A stretch of 14,305 nt of DNA from an uncultured Bacteroidaceae bacterium. GTDB taxonomy: Bacteria > Bacteroidota > Bacteroidia > Bacteroidales > Bacteroidaceae. Location of the stretch: the NCBI GenBank assembly GCA_904502185.1, contig CAJGDX010000055.1:1-14305 (forward strand). Reading direction: 5' to 3'. Under the pieces are notes generated by a model. It did no database searches, was not told the DNA's origin, and saw only the letters and a program-made list of their open reading frames with translations. Shown here one piece after another: positions 1 through 7,726 of this stretch (its first letter is position 1; every line of letters begins with the position of its first letter). The position numbers and the translations under genes are program-made.

Positions 1-75
1 GTTTACTTACATTTTAAACGAGAGCAGCAGAAGTTCGCAGATAGCAATGATGCGTCCCGTGTGCCGAGGCTTTTG

Positions 76-98
76 CTTCTTTTGCCCGGCAAAAGAAG
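76..98. repeat. 10-bp inverted repeat (hairpin), terminator-like
   Basis: CTTCTTTTGC at 76-85 is followed by a 3-nt spacer and then its perfect reverse complement GCAAAAGAAG at 89-98. The hairpin has no T-run right after it on the + strand. It could be a terminator for a gene to the left of the window or a dispersed intergenic hairpin; the sequence alone does not decide. Confidence 0.5.
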
Positions 99-161
99 GG
101 AACAGAAATTACTGCCCAAAATGATTGCAACCAAAAAATAAGGGTAAAACAGGCTTTTGAA

Positions 162-228
162 CTCCTCCGTCTTCAAAAACAAGTTTTTGATAGACCTCTC
201 AAATTCGGCACTCCTTCGGAAAGGGAGT
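162..228. repeat. Composite inverted-repeat element, possible dispersed intergenic repeat
   Basis: CTCCTCCGTC (162-171) is followed by a perfect 8-bp hairpin, TCAAAAAC/GTTTTTGA (173-180 and 183-190). Next come GACCTCTC (193-200) and a second dyad, ACTCC/GGAGT (210-214 and 224-228). The order CTCCGTC, variable hairpin, CCTC-type box, GGGAG box resembles non-coding repeats I recall from gut Bacteroidetes and Firmicutes. That similarity is from memory, and its role is unknown. Confidence 0.35.
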
Positions 229-318
229 TAGTTCCAACCATTGCACTCAAATTTGCATCAACAAAGAAGTAGGGGCTTATACAAGCTTAAATATCGAATT
301 TTAAAAGGATTAAATATG

Positions 319-351
319 TTTACCGGACACCAATAAAAAGCAATATGTTTG
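319..351 (+). promoter_or_regulatory. Candidate upstream promoter for the M60 gene
   Basis: TATGTTTG at 344-351 matches the Bacteroidetes -7 consensus TAnnTTTG exactly. A TTTA at 319-322 stands 21 nt upstream in the place of the -33 TTTG. The -7 sits in the second of two near-identical 12-mers (AATATGTTTACC at 313-324 and AATATGTTTGCC at 342-353). Transcription from here would give a leader of about 150 nt. Confidence 0.4.
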
Positions 352-379
352 CCACAGCCTCAAAAAAATGGCTATATAA

Positions 380-412
380 TTTAATCTATTCAGTAACATT
401 TCAGTAACTTTG
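380..412 (+). promoter_or_regulatory. Candidate main promoter for the M60 gene
   Basis: TAACTTTG at 405-412 fits the Bacteroidetes -7 element TAnnTTTG. TTTA at 380-383 lies 21 nt upstream as a one-mismatch -33 element. The expected start is near 419, leaving a leader of roughly 85 nt before the ATG at 506. Two direct copies of TTCAGTAAC (389-397 and 400-408), one helical turn apart, overlap the core promoter and could be a regulator site. Confidence 0.5.
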
Positions 413-505
413 TAAAAACCAACATACTATTTTGAGATTTAATTTAACACATTTTTGAATTTCAAATAATCCACAACTATCCGAAGACAATAAAATCAAA
501 CACAT

Positions 506-3500
506 ATGGAAAGAAACCGCACCTATTTGTTCAAGATGTTATTACCACTCATTATTCTCTTCTGTGGCATTGAGGGTACAATGGCAATAACCGAAGTACA
601 CGTGGATAAAGCCGGCAGATTGTCTGCCCTGCTCACAACAAGTGAATCTACACTAAAAGTAACCGGTTCCATCAACGGCAGCGACGTGAAGCATCTGCGC
701 AAACTCATCAATGCCGGAACCGTGACAGACCTCGACATTTCCGGCGCAGAGATTGTAAGCGGCGGTGAAGCATACAACGGAAACCACACTACGGAGAATG
801 GCATAATCGGCGAGTCAATGTTTCATCAGTGTGGAAATCTTAAATCCATCGTGTTACCCCCCGGTATCACAGAGATAAAGGCTGCAGCATTTGCCAATAC
901 CAGCTTGCGCAAGATTGACATCCCCGACGCAGTCAGCCGCATCGACCGTGACGCTATAGGCTACATAAACACCCTTGACACCGTAATTATCGGTCGCAGC
1001 GTATCGAGTTACGGACAAGGCGCATTCTACAACTCACCGGTCAAGATAGCCTATGTAAAATCCACTTCACCCACAGAAACTCCGGGATACTTCTTCTCTT
1101 CCAACCCCACCATTTGCGTTTACACAAGCGCCCTCGACGACTACAAGGAGAGCGGATGGAAGGATTATGGTACACTCGTAGGAGGTTTGGAAGATATTTA
1201 CCCCTTAGGAGATGACTATGCAACTATCGTAAACAAATTGCGTGAGAACTATTTCGAAGATGCGGCCTGCACACAACTCAAAAGCGAGTACCTCGCCATG
1301 AGCGATGAGGCGCTTGTCGCAGCATTCACCGAAGGCGGAATGCCTGCGTTTATGGCAGACATTGCCCTGAAACTAAAAAATGAAAAGTGGGCAGCATACG
1401 AAAAGGACTTCCGCATACATAGTTACAATGCTTATAGCGATGCACAATATTGGAACGAAAAACTAATGAGTACGGGCGGTTCGTATATGGGTAACCCCAC
1501 CGGTATCTACTCCACCGGGCTCGACTCTCTGTACGTATTTGTCGACAGCGACATCCCCGATGATGCAACCCTATACATACGAGGCTGCGTTGGCAACGAC
1601 CTTATCACAAGTGCCAAGAGCGGAAAGCGCCTTAGAAAGGGATTGAACATCATTGATGGTTCTAAGAATGCACTCTACTACATCCTGTACATTGCCGATA
1701 CAAGATCGATGACAAAGACTCTCGACGAGTGGCCCGATATAAAAATTCACATTCAAGGAGGTAAGGTAAACGGATACTACGACGTTGCCCGCAAGAGCGA
1801 CAAAGCATACGTAGACCTGCTCAATGCCGCCACCCACGAGCTCTTCACCGTCAAAAGCACACATGCTCTATTCCACTTCCCAAAATCTTCCTACAAGAGT
1901 TTTTGGCCCACTACCATCGACCGCAGCATCGAATTCTTCGATAGCGCCACAGTATGGCAACAGTCACTCATGGGCTTCCGCGCAGAGGTTGCAAACGGAG
2001 AGCGCAACTGCGCTCCCTACTACATGTCAGGAGGTGATGCTATAGCCCCTATCTACTACAACAACCCCAACTTTGCCATTCAGGGAGAGGGTAGTTACGC
2101 AAACTCTTCACCGTATCGCACCATGTATTCGTTAGATGCTGTCCCCCGCACCTTCTGTGTAGACAGCGAACTAATGGATGGAGGATGGGTGATTGGCCAT
2201 GAAGGCGGACACAACAACCAAGGAGCCATCAACCTCGAAGGTAGTACAGAGGGTTCCAATGACCTATTCTCTAATCTCTGCTGCTTCCTCTTCGGACGCA
2301 CCATCACCCGTGGCGAACCGCTTTCATACATTATGAATGAATATGCCGAGCATAAACCCTTCTTCGCACACGCTGCCAAGGGACGTATGTACTACAAACT
2401 ATACCTCTATTACCATCAGGCACAGAAAAACACCTCTTTCTACCCCGAACTGTTCAAAGCATTGCGTAAGGATCGCCTAAAATTGTATAATCCCGATGCA
2501 AGCAACGGTAACCAGAGTGTACTTAAATTTGTACGCAAGGTATGCGAAGTGGCACAGGAGGACCTCACAGACTACTTTACAGTATGGGGATTCTTCGAGT
2601 TTCTCAACAAACAGTACATCGAAGATTATGGCGACCATGAATTGACCGTAAGCAGAACAAATATAAACAATACGCTTAAGAAGATTGCAGTGTACCCCAA
2701 AAATCGCACATTGCTCTTTATCGAAGATCGCACCGAAAAACTGCTCACAACAGACATGTTCTCTACCCCGGGGAAACTGCGCGAGGGTTATGAAGACTAC
2801 AAGCAGTATGGCGACCTTGGACAGTTCACCAGTTACCTTCCCGGTGGCTCAGAACCATCAAGTTACACCTACATACAGTCCGACTCGCTCTTCAGCATGA
2901 AGGGTTCAGGCGGTATCGGATTCCTGATGCTCGACAAGGACAGCAATTTCGTATATGCATCGAACTCTTTGAATTTCTGCATACCCGGCAGCATCACTAC
3001 AGGATTCACCATCTACTCGGTTGACGCAGACGGCACATTGCACGAAGTTGAAAAATCGGGAGAAGGCACACAGCATATAACACTTACCACAGCGGGCACA
3101 CTCTCCGACTCACTAAGCAACGAAGCTATAAAGGCAGTCATCAGCGGCCCCATCAACAGTACCGACATCAGATATATGCGCCAACTCATCAACAACAACG
3201 ACCTTTCTTCAATAGACCTGTGGAACTGCTATATCAAGAGTGGCGGTAAAGCTCACTACGAAGGATACACTTGTACTGAAAACACCATCGGTGCAAAGGC
3301 ATTCTACAAATGCTCCAACCTTACAACTATAGTTCTACCGAAAACAATCACAAAGATTAACAGCGCCGCCTTTGCAAACTCGGGAATCACATGTGCAAAC
3401 ATTCCCGACAACGTCACCAAAGTCGACGGCGACGCATTTGCATACTGCAATAATCTGACAACAGTAACCATCGGTTCCAAAGTATCAGAATTGGCACAGG

Positions 3501-3826
3501 GAGTATTCTACAGCTCACCCGTGAAGGATGCTTATGTATACGCTGTCACACCTCCCAAGGTTTCGGCCTACCTTTTCTCGAGCAACCCTGTGATACATGT
3601 ATACGCAGCATCGCTGGAGGCCTACAAGGCATCTGATTGGGCGCAGTATGGCACACTCGTAGGCGACCTTGACAACTATACATCCATAGAGCAACCGCAA
3701 CAGGAGAGAGAGAATAGCGATGCAAATGCACCAATCTACGACATCTACGGACGCAAGGTAAAAGCATCGGCATTGAGACCTGGCTGTATATACGTGCGCA
3801 AAGGATATAAATTCATTGCGAAATAG
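506..3826 (+). CDS. Secreted M60-family metallopeptidase with flanking BspA-like LRR domains
   Basis: This is a predicted extracellular zinc peptidase of the M60/enhancin family, whose studied gut members cleave O-glycosylated (mucin-type) proteins. Residues 1-27 form a signal peptide ending in a TMA/I site. Residues about 30-228 are an LRR_5 (BspA-like) domain with repeated 'AF..' and 'I.IP..V' units. Residues about 235-840 are the M60 region. It includes an IHIQGG/VNGYYD stretch typical of the family and the active site HEGGH (H565, E566, H569), with E582 as likely distal zinc ligand (E578 is the alternative). Residues about 857-1059 are a second LRR_5 domain, clearly homologous to the first. 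The C-terminus, from I1077 (IYDIYGRKV), is the short tail seen on many Bacteroidales surface proteins. The LRR domains probably give adhesion or targeting. The substrate is not deducible. At 1106 residues it is larger than simple M60 enzymes because of the LRR duplication. Confidence 0.9.
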   Translation: MERNRTYLFKMLLPLIILFCGIEGTMAITEVHVDKAGRLSALLTTSESTLKVTGSINGSDVKHLRKLINAGTVTDLDISGAEIVSGGEAYNGNHTTENGIIGESMFHQCGNLKSIVLPPGITEIKAAAFANTSLRKIDIPDAVSRIDRDAIGYINTLDTVIIGRSVSSYGQGAFYNSPVKIAYVKSTSPTETPGYFFSSNPTICVYTSALDDYKESGWKDYGTLVGGLEDIYPLGDDYATIVNKLRENYFEDAACTQLKSEYLAMSDEALVAAFTEGGMPAFMADIALKLKNEKWAAYEKDFRIHSYNAYSDAQYWNEKLMSTGGSYMGNPTGIYSTGLDSLYVFVDSDIPDDATLYIRGCVGNDLITSAKSGKRLRKGLNIIDGSKNALYYILYIADTRSMTKTLDEWPDIKIHIQGGKVNGYYDVARKSDKAYVDLLNAATHELFTVKSTHALFHFPKSSYKSFWPTTIDRSIEFFDSATVWQQSLMGFRAEVANGERNCAPYYMSGGDAIAPIYYNNPNFAIQGEGSYANSSPYRTMYSLDAVPRTFCVDSELMDGGWVIGHEGGHNNQGAINLEGSTEGSNDLFSNLCCFLFGRTITRGEPLSYIMNEYAEHKPFFAHAAKGRMYYKLYLYYHQAQKNTSFYPELFKALRKDRLKLYNPDASNGNQSVLKFVRKVCEVAQEDLTDYFTVWGFFEFLNKQYIEDYGDHELTVSRTNINNTLKKIAVYPKNRTLLFIEDRTEKLLTTDMFSTPGKLREGYEDYKQYGDLGQFTSYLPGGSEPSSYTYIQSDSLFSMKGSGGIGFLMLDKDSNFVYASNSLNFCIPGSITTGFTIYSVDADGTLHEVEKSGEGTQHITLTTAGTLSDSLSNEAIKAVISGPINSTDIRYMRQLINNNDLSSIDLWNCYIKSGGKAHYEGYTCTENTIGAKAFYKCSNLTTIVLPKTITKINSAAFANSGITCANIPDNVTKVDGDAFAYCNNLTTVTIGSKVSELAQGVFYSSPVKDAYVYAVTPPKVSAYLFSSNPVIHVYAASLEAYKASDWAQYGTLVGDLDNYTSIEQPQQERENSDANAPIYDIYGRKVKASALRPGCIYVRKGYKFIAK

Positions 3827-3865
3827 GTCAAGCAACATATAAATCAGCAACAATAGAACAAAAGG

Positions 3866-3899
3866 GAGGCCGGTTCAAAAGTACTTTTGAACCGGCCTC
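3866..3899. terminator. Perfect 34-bp palindrome, probable terminator after the M60 gene
   Basis: Two 17-nt arms, 3866-3882 and 3883-3899, are exact reverse complements with no spacer. The transcript would fold into a long stem with a small loop around GUAC. It starts 40 nt after the M60 stop codon. There is no proper T-run on the + side (ATGTTATTG follows), while the - side shows CCCTTTTGTT. A weak or bidirectional terminator is the simplest reading, and a protein-binding palindrome is the alternative. Confidence 0.6.
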
Positions 3900-3950
3900 A
3901 TGTTATTGAGTGCGTCGACTATCGGTGGCGCTCGGCGATATGCAAATTAA

Positions 3951-3981
3951 TTTGCCATTATACTTGCTTGCACTAATTTTG
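3951..3981 (+). promoter_or_regulatory. Distal promoter P1 of the duplicated cassette
   Basis: TTTG (3951-3954), a 19-nt spacer and TAATTTTG (3974-3981) match the Bacteroidetes -33/-7 consensus exactly. The -33 lies in the right half of the palindrome GCAAATTAATTTGC. Transcripts from here would run through the hairpin of unit 2. Confidence 0.65.
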
Positions 3982-4025
3982 GATAAATTAGGCGGCGCCT
4001 CGGAAGAAAAAATAAACAAGTTTAT

Positions 4026-4056
4026 TTTGTTCTCCTCTCGGCTTGCACTAATTTTG
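4026..4056 (+). promoter_or_regulatory. Proximal promoter P2 for the T9SS-like cargo gene and uvrA
   Basis: TTTG (4026-4029), a 19-nt spacer and TAATTTTG (4049-4056) match the Bacteroidetes consensus exactly and repeat the layout of P1 exactly 75 bp downstream. The predicted start near 4063 gives a leader of about 46 nt to the ATG at 4109. This is probably the main promoter for that gene, and uvrA may be co-transcribed. Confidence 0.7.
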
Positions 4057-4108
4057 CAAAATGTACGTTATAGTATAAAAACAAGAGTGTATTTAAAACC
4101 AAAAAGCA

Positions 4109-4843
4109 ATGAGAAATACTATTATATATAAGTTTTTATTTCTGCTCGTGTGCCTGACAGCAACCGTCATACATGCAGAAGCCCAGTTGCTCGTTGAAGC
4201 ACCTATACCCGAAGCAAAGATCATAGACAAAAACAATGTGGAAGAGTGGCTATCCGAGGGCGAGAGTTTTACAGGAGAAGCGCCGCTGAAAGTGAATTTC
4301 ATAGCCAATGCCGACGAATACAAGGATTACACATGCGTATGCACATGGCGATTCACACGCGATGCCGAACCGACACCCTTCCTTACACGATACGACAAGG
4401 AGGTCGATTACGACTTTAACGAGGCAGGGTCTTTCATGGTGCAGCTATATGTGACATATTCACACAACGAAAACAAGAACCTTGTTCTCGAGTACGAATA
4501 TGAACCTTTCCAGATAGTCATCAGCGAATCGTCACTGAAGGTTCCCAATGCCTTCTCGCCCAACGGCGACGGCATCAACGACTACTTTAATGTATTCGAA
4601 GTAAAATCCATCATATCCTTCTCGGCAGCCATCTACAACCGTTGGGGACAACAGCTCTACAAATGGGGGATTGACGAAATGGATTGTGAAACATGTGGAT
4701 GGGACGGGACATACAACGGTTCGCCCGTCAAGGATGGAGTATACTATGTTGTGGTACAGGCACGTGGTGCCGATGGCATAAACTACAACATACGCAGCGA
4801 TGTTAATCTTTTGCGTGGATACACCGAAGATGTCTCTAACTGA
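4109..4843 (+). CDS. Secreted protein with gliding motility-associated (CHU_C, T9SS type B) C-terminal domain
   Basis: The N-terminus is a signal peptide (about residues 1-26, cleavage near AEAQ/LL). Residues about 50-130 look like a PKD/Ig-like beta domain (GEAPLKVNF start, then TWRF and a 'DFNEAGSFMV' strand). From residue 145 the sequence VPNAFSPNGDGINDYF, followed by 'YNRWGQQLY', 'WDGTYNG' and 'DGVYYVVV', is the classic gliding-motility C-terminal (CHU_C) domain, known as a type B sorting signal for the type IX secretion system. At 244 residues it is little more than one Ig-like domain plus the sorting domain. No enzyme motif is visible. It lies 13 nt before uvrA, so the two may be co-transcribed, although a functional link is not obvious. 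Whether this organism has a T9SS cannot be told from the window. Confidence 0.85.
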   Translation: MRNTIIYKFLFLLVCLTATVIHAEAQLLVEAPIPEAKIIDKNNVEEWLSEGESFTGEAPLKVNFIANADEYKDYTCVCTWRFTRDAEPTPFLTRYDKEVDYDFNEAGSFMVQLYVTYSHNENKNLVLEYEYEPFQIVISESSLKVPNAFSPNGDGINDYFNVFEVKSIISFSAAIYNRWGQQLYKWGIDEMDCETCGWDGTYNGSPVKDGVYYVVVQARGADGINYNIRSDVNLLRGYTEDVSN

Positions 4844-4856
4844 TAGATGAAACAAA

Positions 4857-7679
4857 GTGGAAGAGAATAATGGAAAAATAGAGGTCTGGGGTGCAAGAGT
4901 ACACAACCTCAAGAACATTGATGTTACCATTCCTCACGATGCACTGACTGTGATAACAGGACTCAGCGGCAGCGGAAAATCGTCGTTGGCGTTCGACACA
5001 GTGTTTGCCGAGGGACAACGACGCTATCTTGAAACCTTTTCGACATACGCGCGTAACTTTCTCGGAGGAATGGAGCGTCCCGATGTCGACAAGATTACAG
5101 GCCTTTCGCCGGTAATATCCATCGAGCAAAAGACAACCAACAAGAACCCACGCTCAACCGTAGGTACCACAACAGAAATATACGACTACATGCGACTGCT
5201 CTTTTCGCGCGTAGCCGATGCCTATTCCTATCTGTCGGGAGAGAAAATGGTGAAATACACCGAAGAACAGGTGCTCGACCTCATACTGAAAGACTACGAT
5301 GGCAAACGCATATATATGCTGGCACCATTGGTGAAGGCACGCAAGGGACACTACAAAGAGCTGTTCGAACAGATGATGCGCAAGGGTTACCTGAACGTAC
5401 GCATCGACGGTGAACTGTGCGAAATGACACATGGAATGACACTCGAACGTTACAAAAACCACAACATCGAGGTTGTCATCGACAAACTTGCCGTCGACGC
5501 AAAGGACACCCAACGTCTGAAAGAGAGCCTTAAGACCACCATGCAGCAAGGCAACGGGCTTATTATGATTATGGAGATGCCATCGGGCGAGATACGCTAC
5601 TACTCGAAACGTCTGATGTGTCCCGTCACAGGCATCGCATACAACGAACCCGACCCTCACAATTTCTCGTTTAACTCGCCACAGGGCTTCTGCCACAAGT
5701 GCAAGGGACTGGGAATTGTCACACAGGTAGATGTTGAAAAAATCATACCCGACCGCTCTATATCGATACACAACGGAGCGCTGGCACCACTTGGCAAATA
5801 CAAGAAGTCGACTATTTTCAAACAGATAGAGACCATCCTGGGACGCTACGAGGCCGACCTAGAAACACCCGTAGCCGAGTTGCCCGAAGATGCGATAGAC
5901 GAAATACTCTACGGCTCACCCGTACCACTTCGTCCGGCAGGGGCAGAGGCGCTTTTCGAGGGCTTCACCACCTACGATGGACTGATGAAATATATACAGA
6001 TGCAACGCGACACGGGTGTATCGGCCAAAGAGCAACGCTGGGCCGAACAGTTCTCTGTGACAATGGAGTGTCCCGAATGTGGCGGTGCGCGTCTGAACAA
6101 AGAGGCACTCCATTTCCGCATAAACGGCAAGAACATACATCAGTTGGCAACGATGGACATTTCGGAGCTGTATGTTTGGCTCAGTAATCTGAACGAACAC
6201 CTGACAACCAAACAGCGCGCCATAGCCGAAGAGATTGTCAAGGAGATACTCTCGCGTCTGCGTTTTCTGCTGGATGTAGGTCTGGGCTATCTGTCGCTGA
6301 ACCGTGCATCGTCTTCACTTTCGGGAGGCGAAGGCCAACGCATAAGGCTTGCAACACAGGTAGGCTCGCAACTGGTAAACGTGCTGTATATCCTGGACGA
6401 GCCGAGCATTGGTCTGCACTCGCGCGACAACGACAGACTGATAAATTCACTTAAGGCACTGCGCGACGGCGGAAACACGGTAGTGGTGGTAGAGCACGAC
6501 AGAGACATCATGCTCAGTTCGGACTACATCATAGATTTAGGACCAAAAGCAGGCAGAAAGGGCGGAAATGTGGTATTTCAGGGAACACCGCAGGAGATGC
6601 TGCGCAGTGGCACAATGACTGCACGCTACCTTAACGATAAGTTGAAGATAGAGCTGCCCACAGAACGTCGTCCCGGCAACGGACAGAGCATAAAGCTGTT
6701 CGGTGCAAGGGGCAACAACCTGAAGAATGTAGATGTAGAGTTTCCGCTTGGAAAACTTATATGCGTCACCGGAGTATCGGGTGGAGGAAAGTCGTCGCTT
6801 GTAAACGACACACTGCAACCCATCCTGTCGCAACACTTCTACCGCTCACTGCAACAACCGTTGCCATACGACCGCATCGAGGGCATTGAGAACATCGACA
6901 AAGTGGTGAGCGTCGACCAGTCACCGCTTGGCCGTACCCCCCGTTCGAACCCTGCGACATACACAGGAGTCTTTTCCGACATCAGAAATCTGTTCGTGGA
7001 ACTGCCCGAAGCAAAAATCCGCGGATACAAACCCGGACGCTTCTCGTTCAATGTCACCGGCGGACGTTGCGATGCTTGTGGCGGCAACGGATACAAGACA
7101 CTGGAAATGAACTTCCTGCCCGATGTGATGGTTCCATGCGAGGTGTGCCATGGCAAACGCTACAACCGCGAAACGCTTGAAGTGCGTTTCAAGGGAAAAT
7201 CGATAGCCGATGTACTTGACATGACTATAAATATGGCTGTGGAATTCTTCGAAAATGTTCCGGTCATACTTAACAAGATAAAAGTATTGCAGGATGTAGG
7301 TCTTGGATACATAAAGCTGGGACAACCCTCCACCACACTTTCGGGCGGTGAAAGCCAGCGCGTGAAGCTTGCCACCGAACTGTCGAAACGCGACACAGGA
7401 AAGACACTTTACCTGCTGGATGAGCCTACAACCGGACTACACTTCGAGGATATCAGAGTGCTGATGGGTGTCATCAACCGCCTTGTCGACAAGGGCAACA
7501 CAGTCATCATCATAGAGCATAACCTGGATGTAATAAAAATGGCCGACCACATAATTGACATGGGCCCCGAAGGCGGACGCGACGGTGGCATTGTGGTAGC
7601 TACAGGTACGCCCGAAGAGATTGCAGCCTGCGGAGTTGGAGTGACAGCCCCCTACCTTGCACGTGAACTTGCACGATAA
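4857..7679 (+). CDS. uvrA: Excinuclease ABC subunit A (UvrA)
   Basis: This is the damage-recognition ATPase of nucleotide excision repair; it acts in the cytoplasm as a dimer that loads UvrB onto damaged DNA. The 940 residues match the usual length. The two ABC modules are complete: Walker A GLSGSGKSS (35-43) and GVSGGGKSS (639-647), signatures LSGGE (488-492 and 828-832), and Walker B with LDEP (D514/E515 and D855/E856). The C-terminal zinc module (CDACGG ... CEVCHG) is intact. In the first zinc module the usual CxxC is CPVT, leaving only three cysteines (with the later CHKC). The start must be the GTG at 4857: an in-frame stop lies at 4848 and the conserved KIEVWGARVHNLKNI begins 6 codons after the GTG. 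No good Shine-Dalgarno is visible, as is usual in this phylum. Confidence 0.97.
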   Translation: MEENNGKIEVWGARVHNLKNIDVTIPHDALTVITGLSGSGKSSLAFDTVFAEGQRRYLETFSTYARNFLGGMERPDVDKITGLSPVISIEQKTTNKNPRSTVGTTTEIYDYMRLLFSRVADAYSYLSGEKMVKYTEEQVLDLILKDYDGKRIYMLAPLVKARKGHYKELFEQMMRKGYLNVRIDGELCEMTHGMTLERYKNHNIEVVIDKLAVDAKDTQRLKESLKTTMQQGNGLIMIMEMPSGEIRYYSKRLMCPVTGIAYNEPDPHNFSFNSPQGFCHKCKGLGIVTQVDVEKIIPDRSISIHNGALAPLGKYKKSTIFKQIETILGRYEADLETPVAELPEDAIDEILYGSPVPLRPAGAEALFEGFTTYDGLMKYIQMQRDTGVSAKEQRWAEQFSVTMECPECGGARLNKEALHFRINGKNIHQLATMDISELYVWLSNLNEHLTTKQRAIAEEIVKEILSRLRFLLDVGLGYLSLNRASSSLSGGEGQRIRLATQVGSQLVNVLYILDEPSIGLHSRDNDRLINSLKALRDGGNTVVVVEHDRDIMLSSDYIIDLGPKAGRKGGNVVFQGTPQEMLRSGTMTARYLNDKLKIELPTERRPGNGQSIKLFGARGNNLKNVDVEFPLGKLICVTGVSGGGKSSLVNDTLQPILSQHFYRSLQQPLPYDRIEGIENIDKVVSVDQSPLGRTPRSNPATYTGVFSDIRNLFVELPEAKIRGYKPGRFSFNVTGGRCDACGGNGYKTLEMNFLPDVMVPCEVCHGKRYNRETLEVRFKGKSIADVLDMTINMAVEFFENVPVILNKIKVLQDVGLGYIKLGQPSTTLSGGESQRVKLATELSKRDTGKTLYLLDEPTTGLHFEDIRVLMGVINRLVDKGNTVIIIEHNLDVIKMADHIIDMGPEGGRDGGIVVATGTPEEIAACGVGVTAPYLARELAR

Positions 7680-7726
7680 GAAATTATGATAAAACCTTTG
7701 CAAATCGGAAATAAAGTTAAAACAAA

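Larger units (their letters stand above)
1..318. other. Non-coding leader region with hairpins, no gene seen
   Basis: No reading frame of useful length or with recognisable protein content is visible on either strand. The stretch is AT-rich and contains several short inverted repeats (76-98, 173-190, 210-228), listed separately where they look meaningful. It may be the space downstream of a gene that lies outside the window. No tRNA cloverleaf or other structured RNA was recognised. Confidence 0.6.
3924..4056 (+). repeat. Tandemly duplicated promoter cassette (two units)
   Basis: Two similar units follow one another. Each starts with a GC-rich box (GGTGGCGCTCGG at 3924-3935; GGCGGCGCCTCGG at 3991-4003). 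Each then has an AT-rich hairpin (GCAAATTAATTTGC at 3942-3955; AAAATAAAC/GTTTATTTT at 4009-4017 and 4020-4028). Each ends in the identical 16-mer GCTTGCACTAATTTTG (3966-3981 and 4041-4056). The final 16-mer carries a -7 promoter element in both units. The whole resembles an intergenic element I recall as recurrent in Bacteroides/Prevotella genomes. Confidence 0.7.

Noticed and set aside
3966..4056. The repeated 16-mer as attachment sites of a mobile element
   Set aside because: Only 59 bp lie between the copies, there is no integrase or transposase, and both copies carry a -7 promoter element in matching context.
3910..4131. 73-codon + strand frame before the T9SS-like gene
   Set aside because: It runs through the duplicated promoter cassette and overlaps the signal peptide of the next gene in another frame. 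The promoters explain the sequence better.
5154..5771. 205-codon open frame on the - strand
   Set aside because: It is entirely within uvrA, is low-complexity in character and has no family resemblance, so it is a shadow frame.
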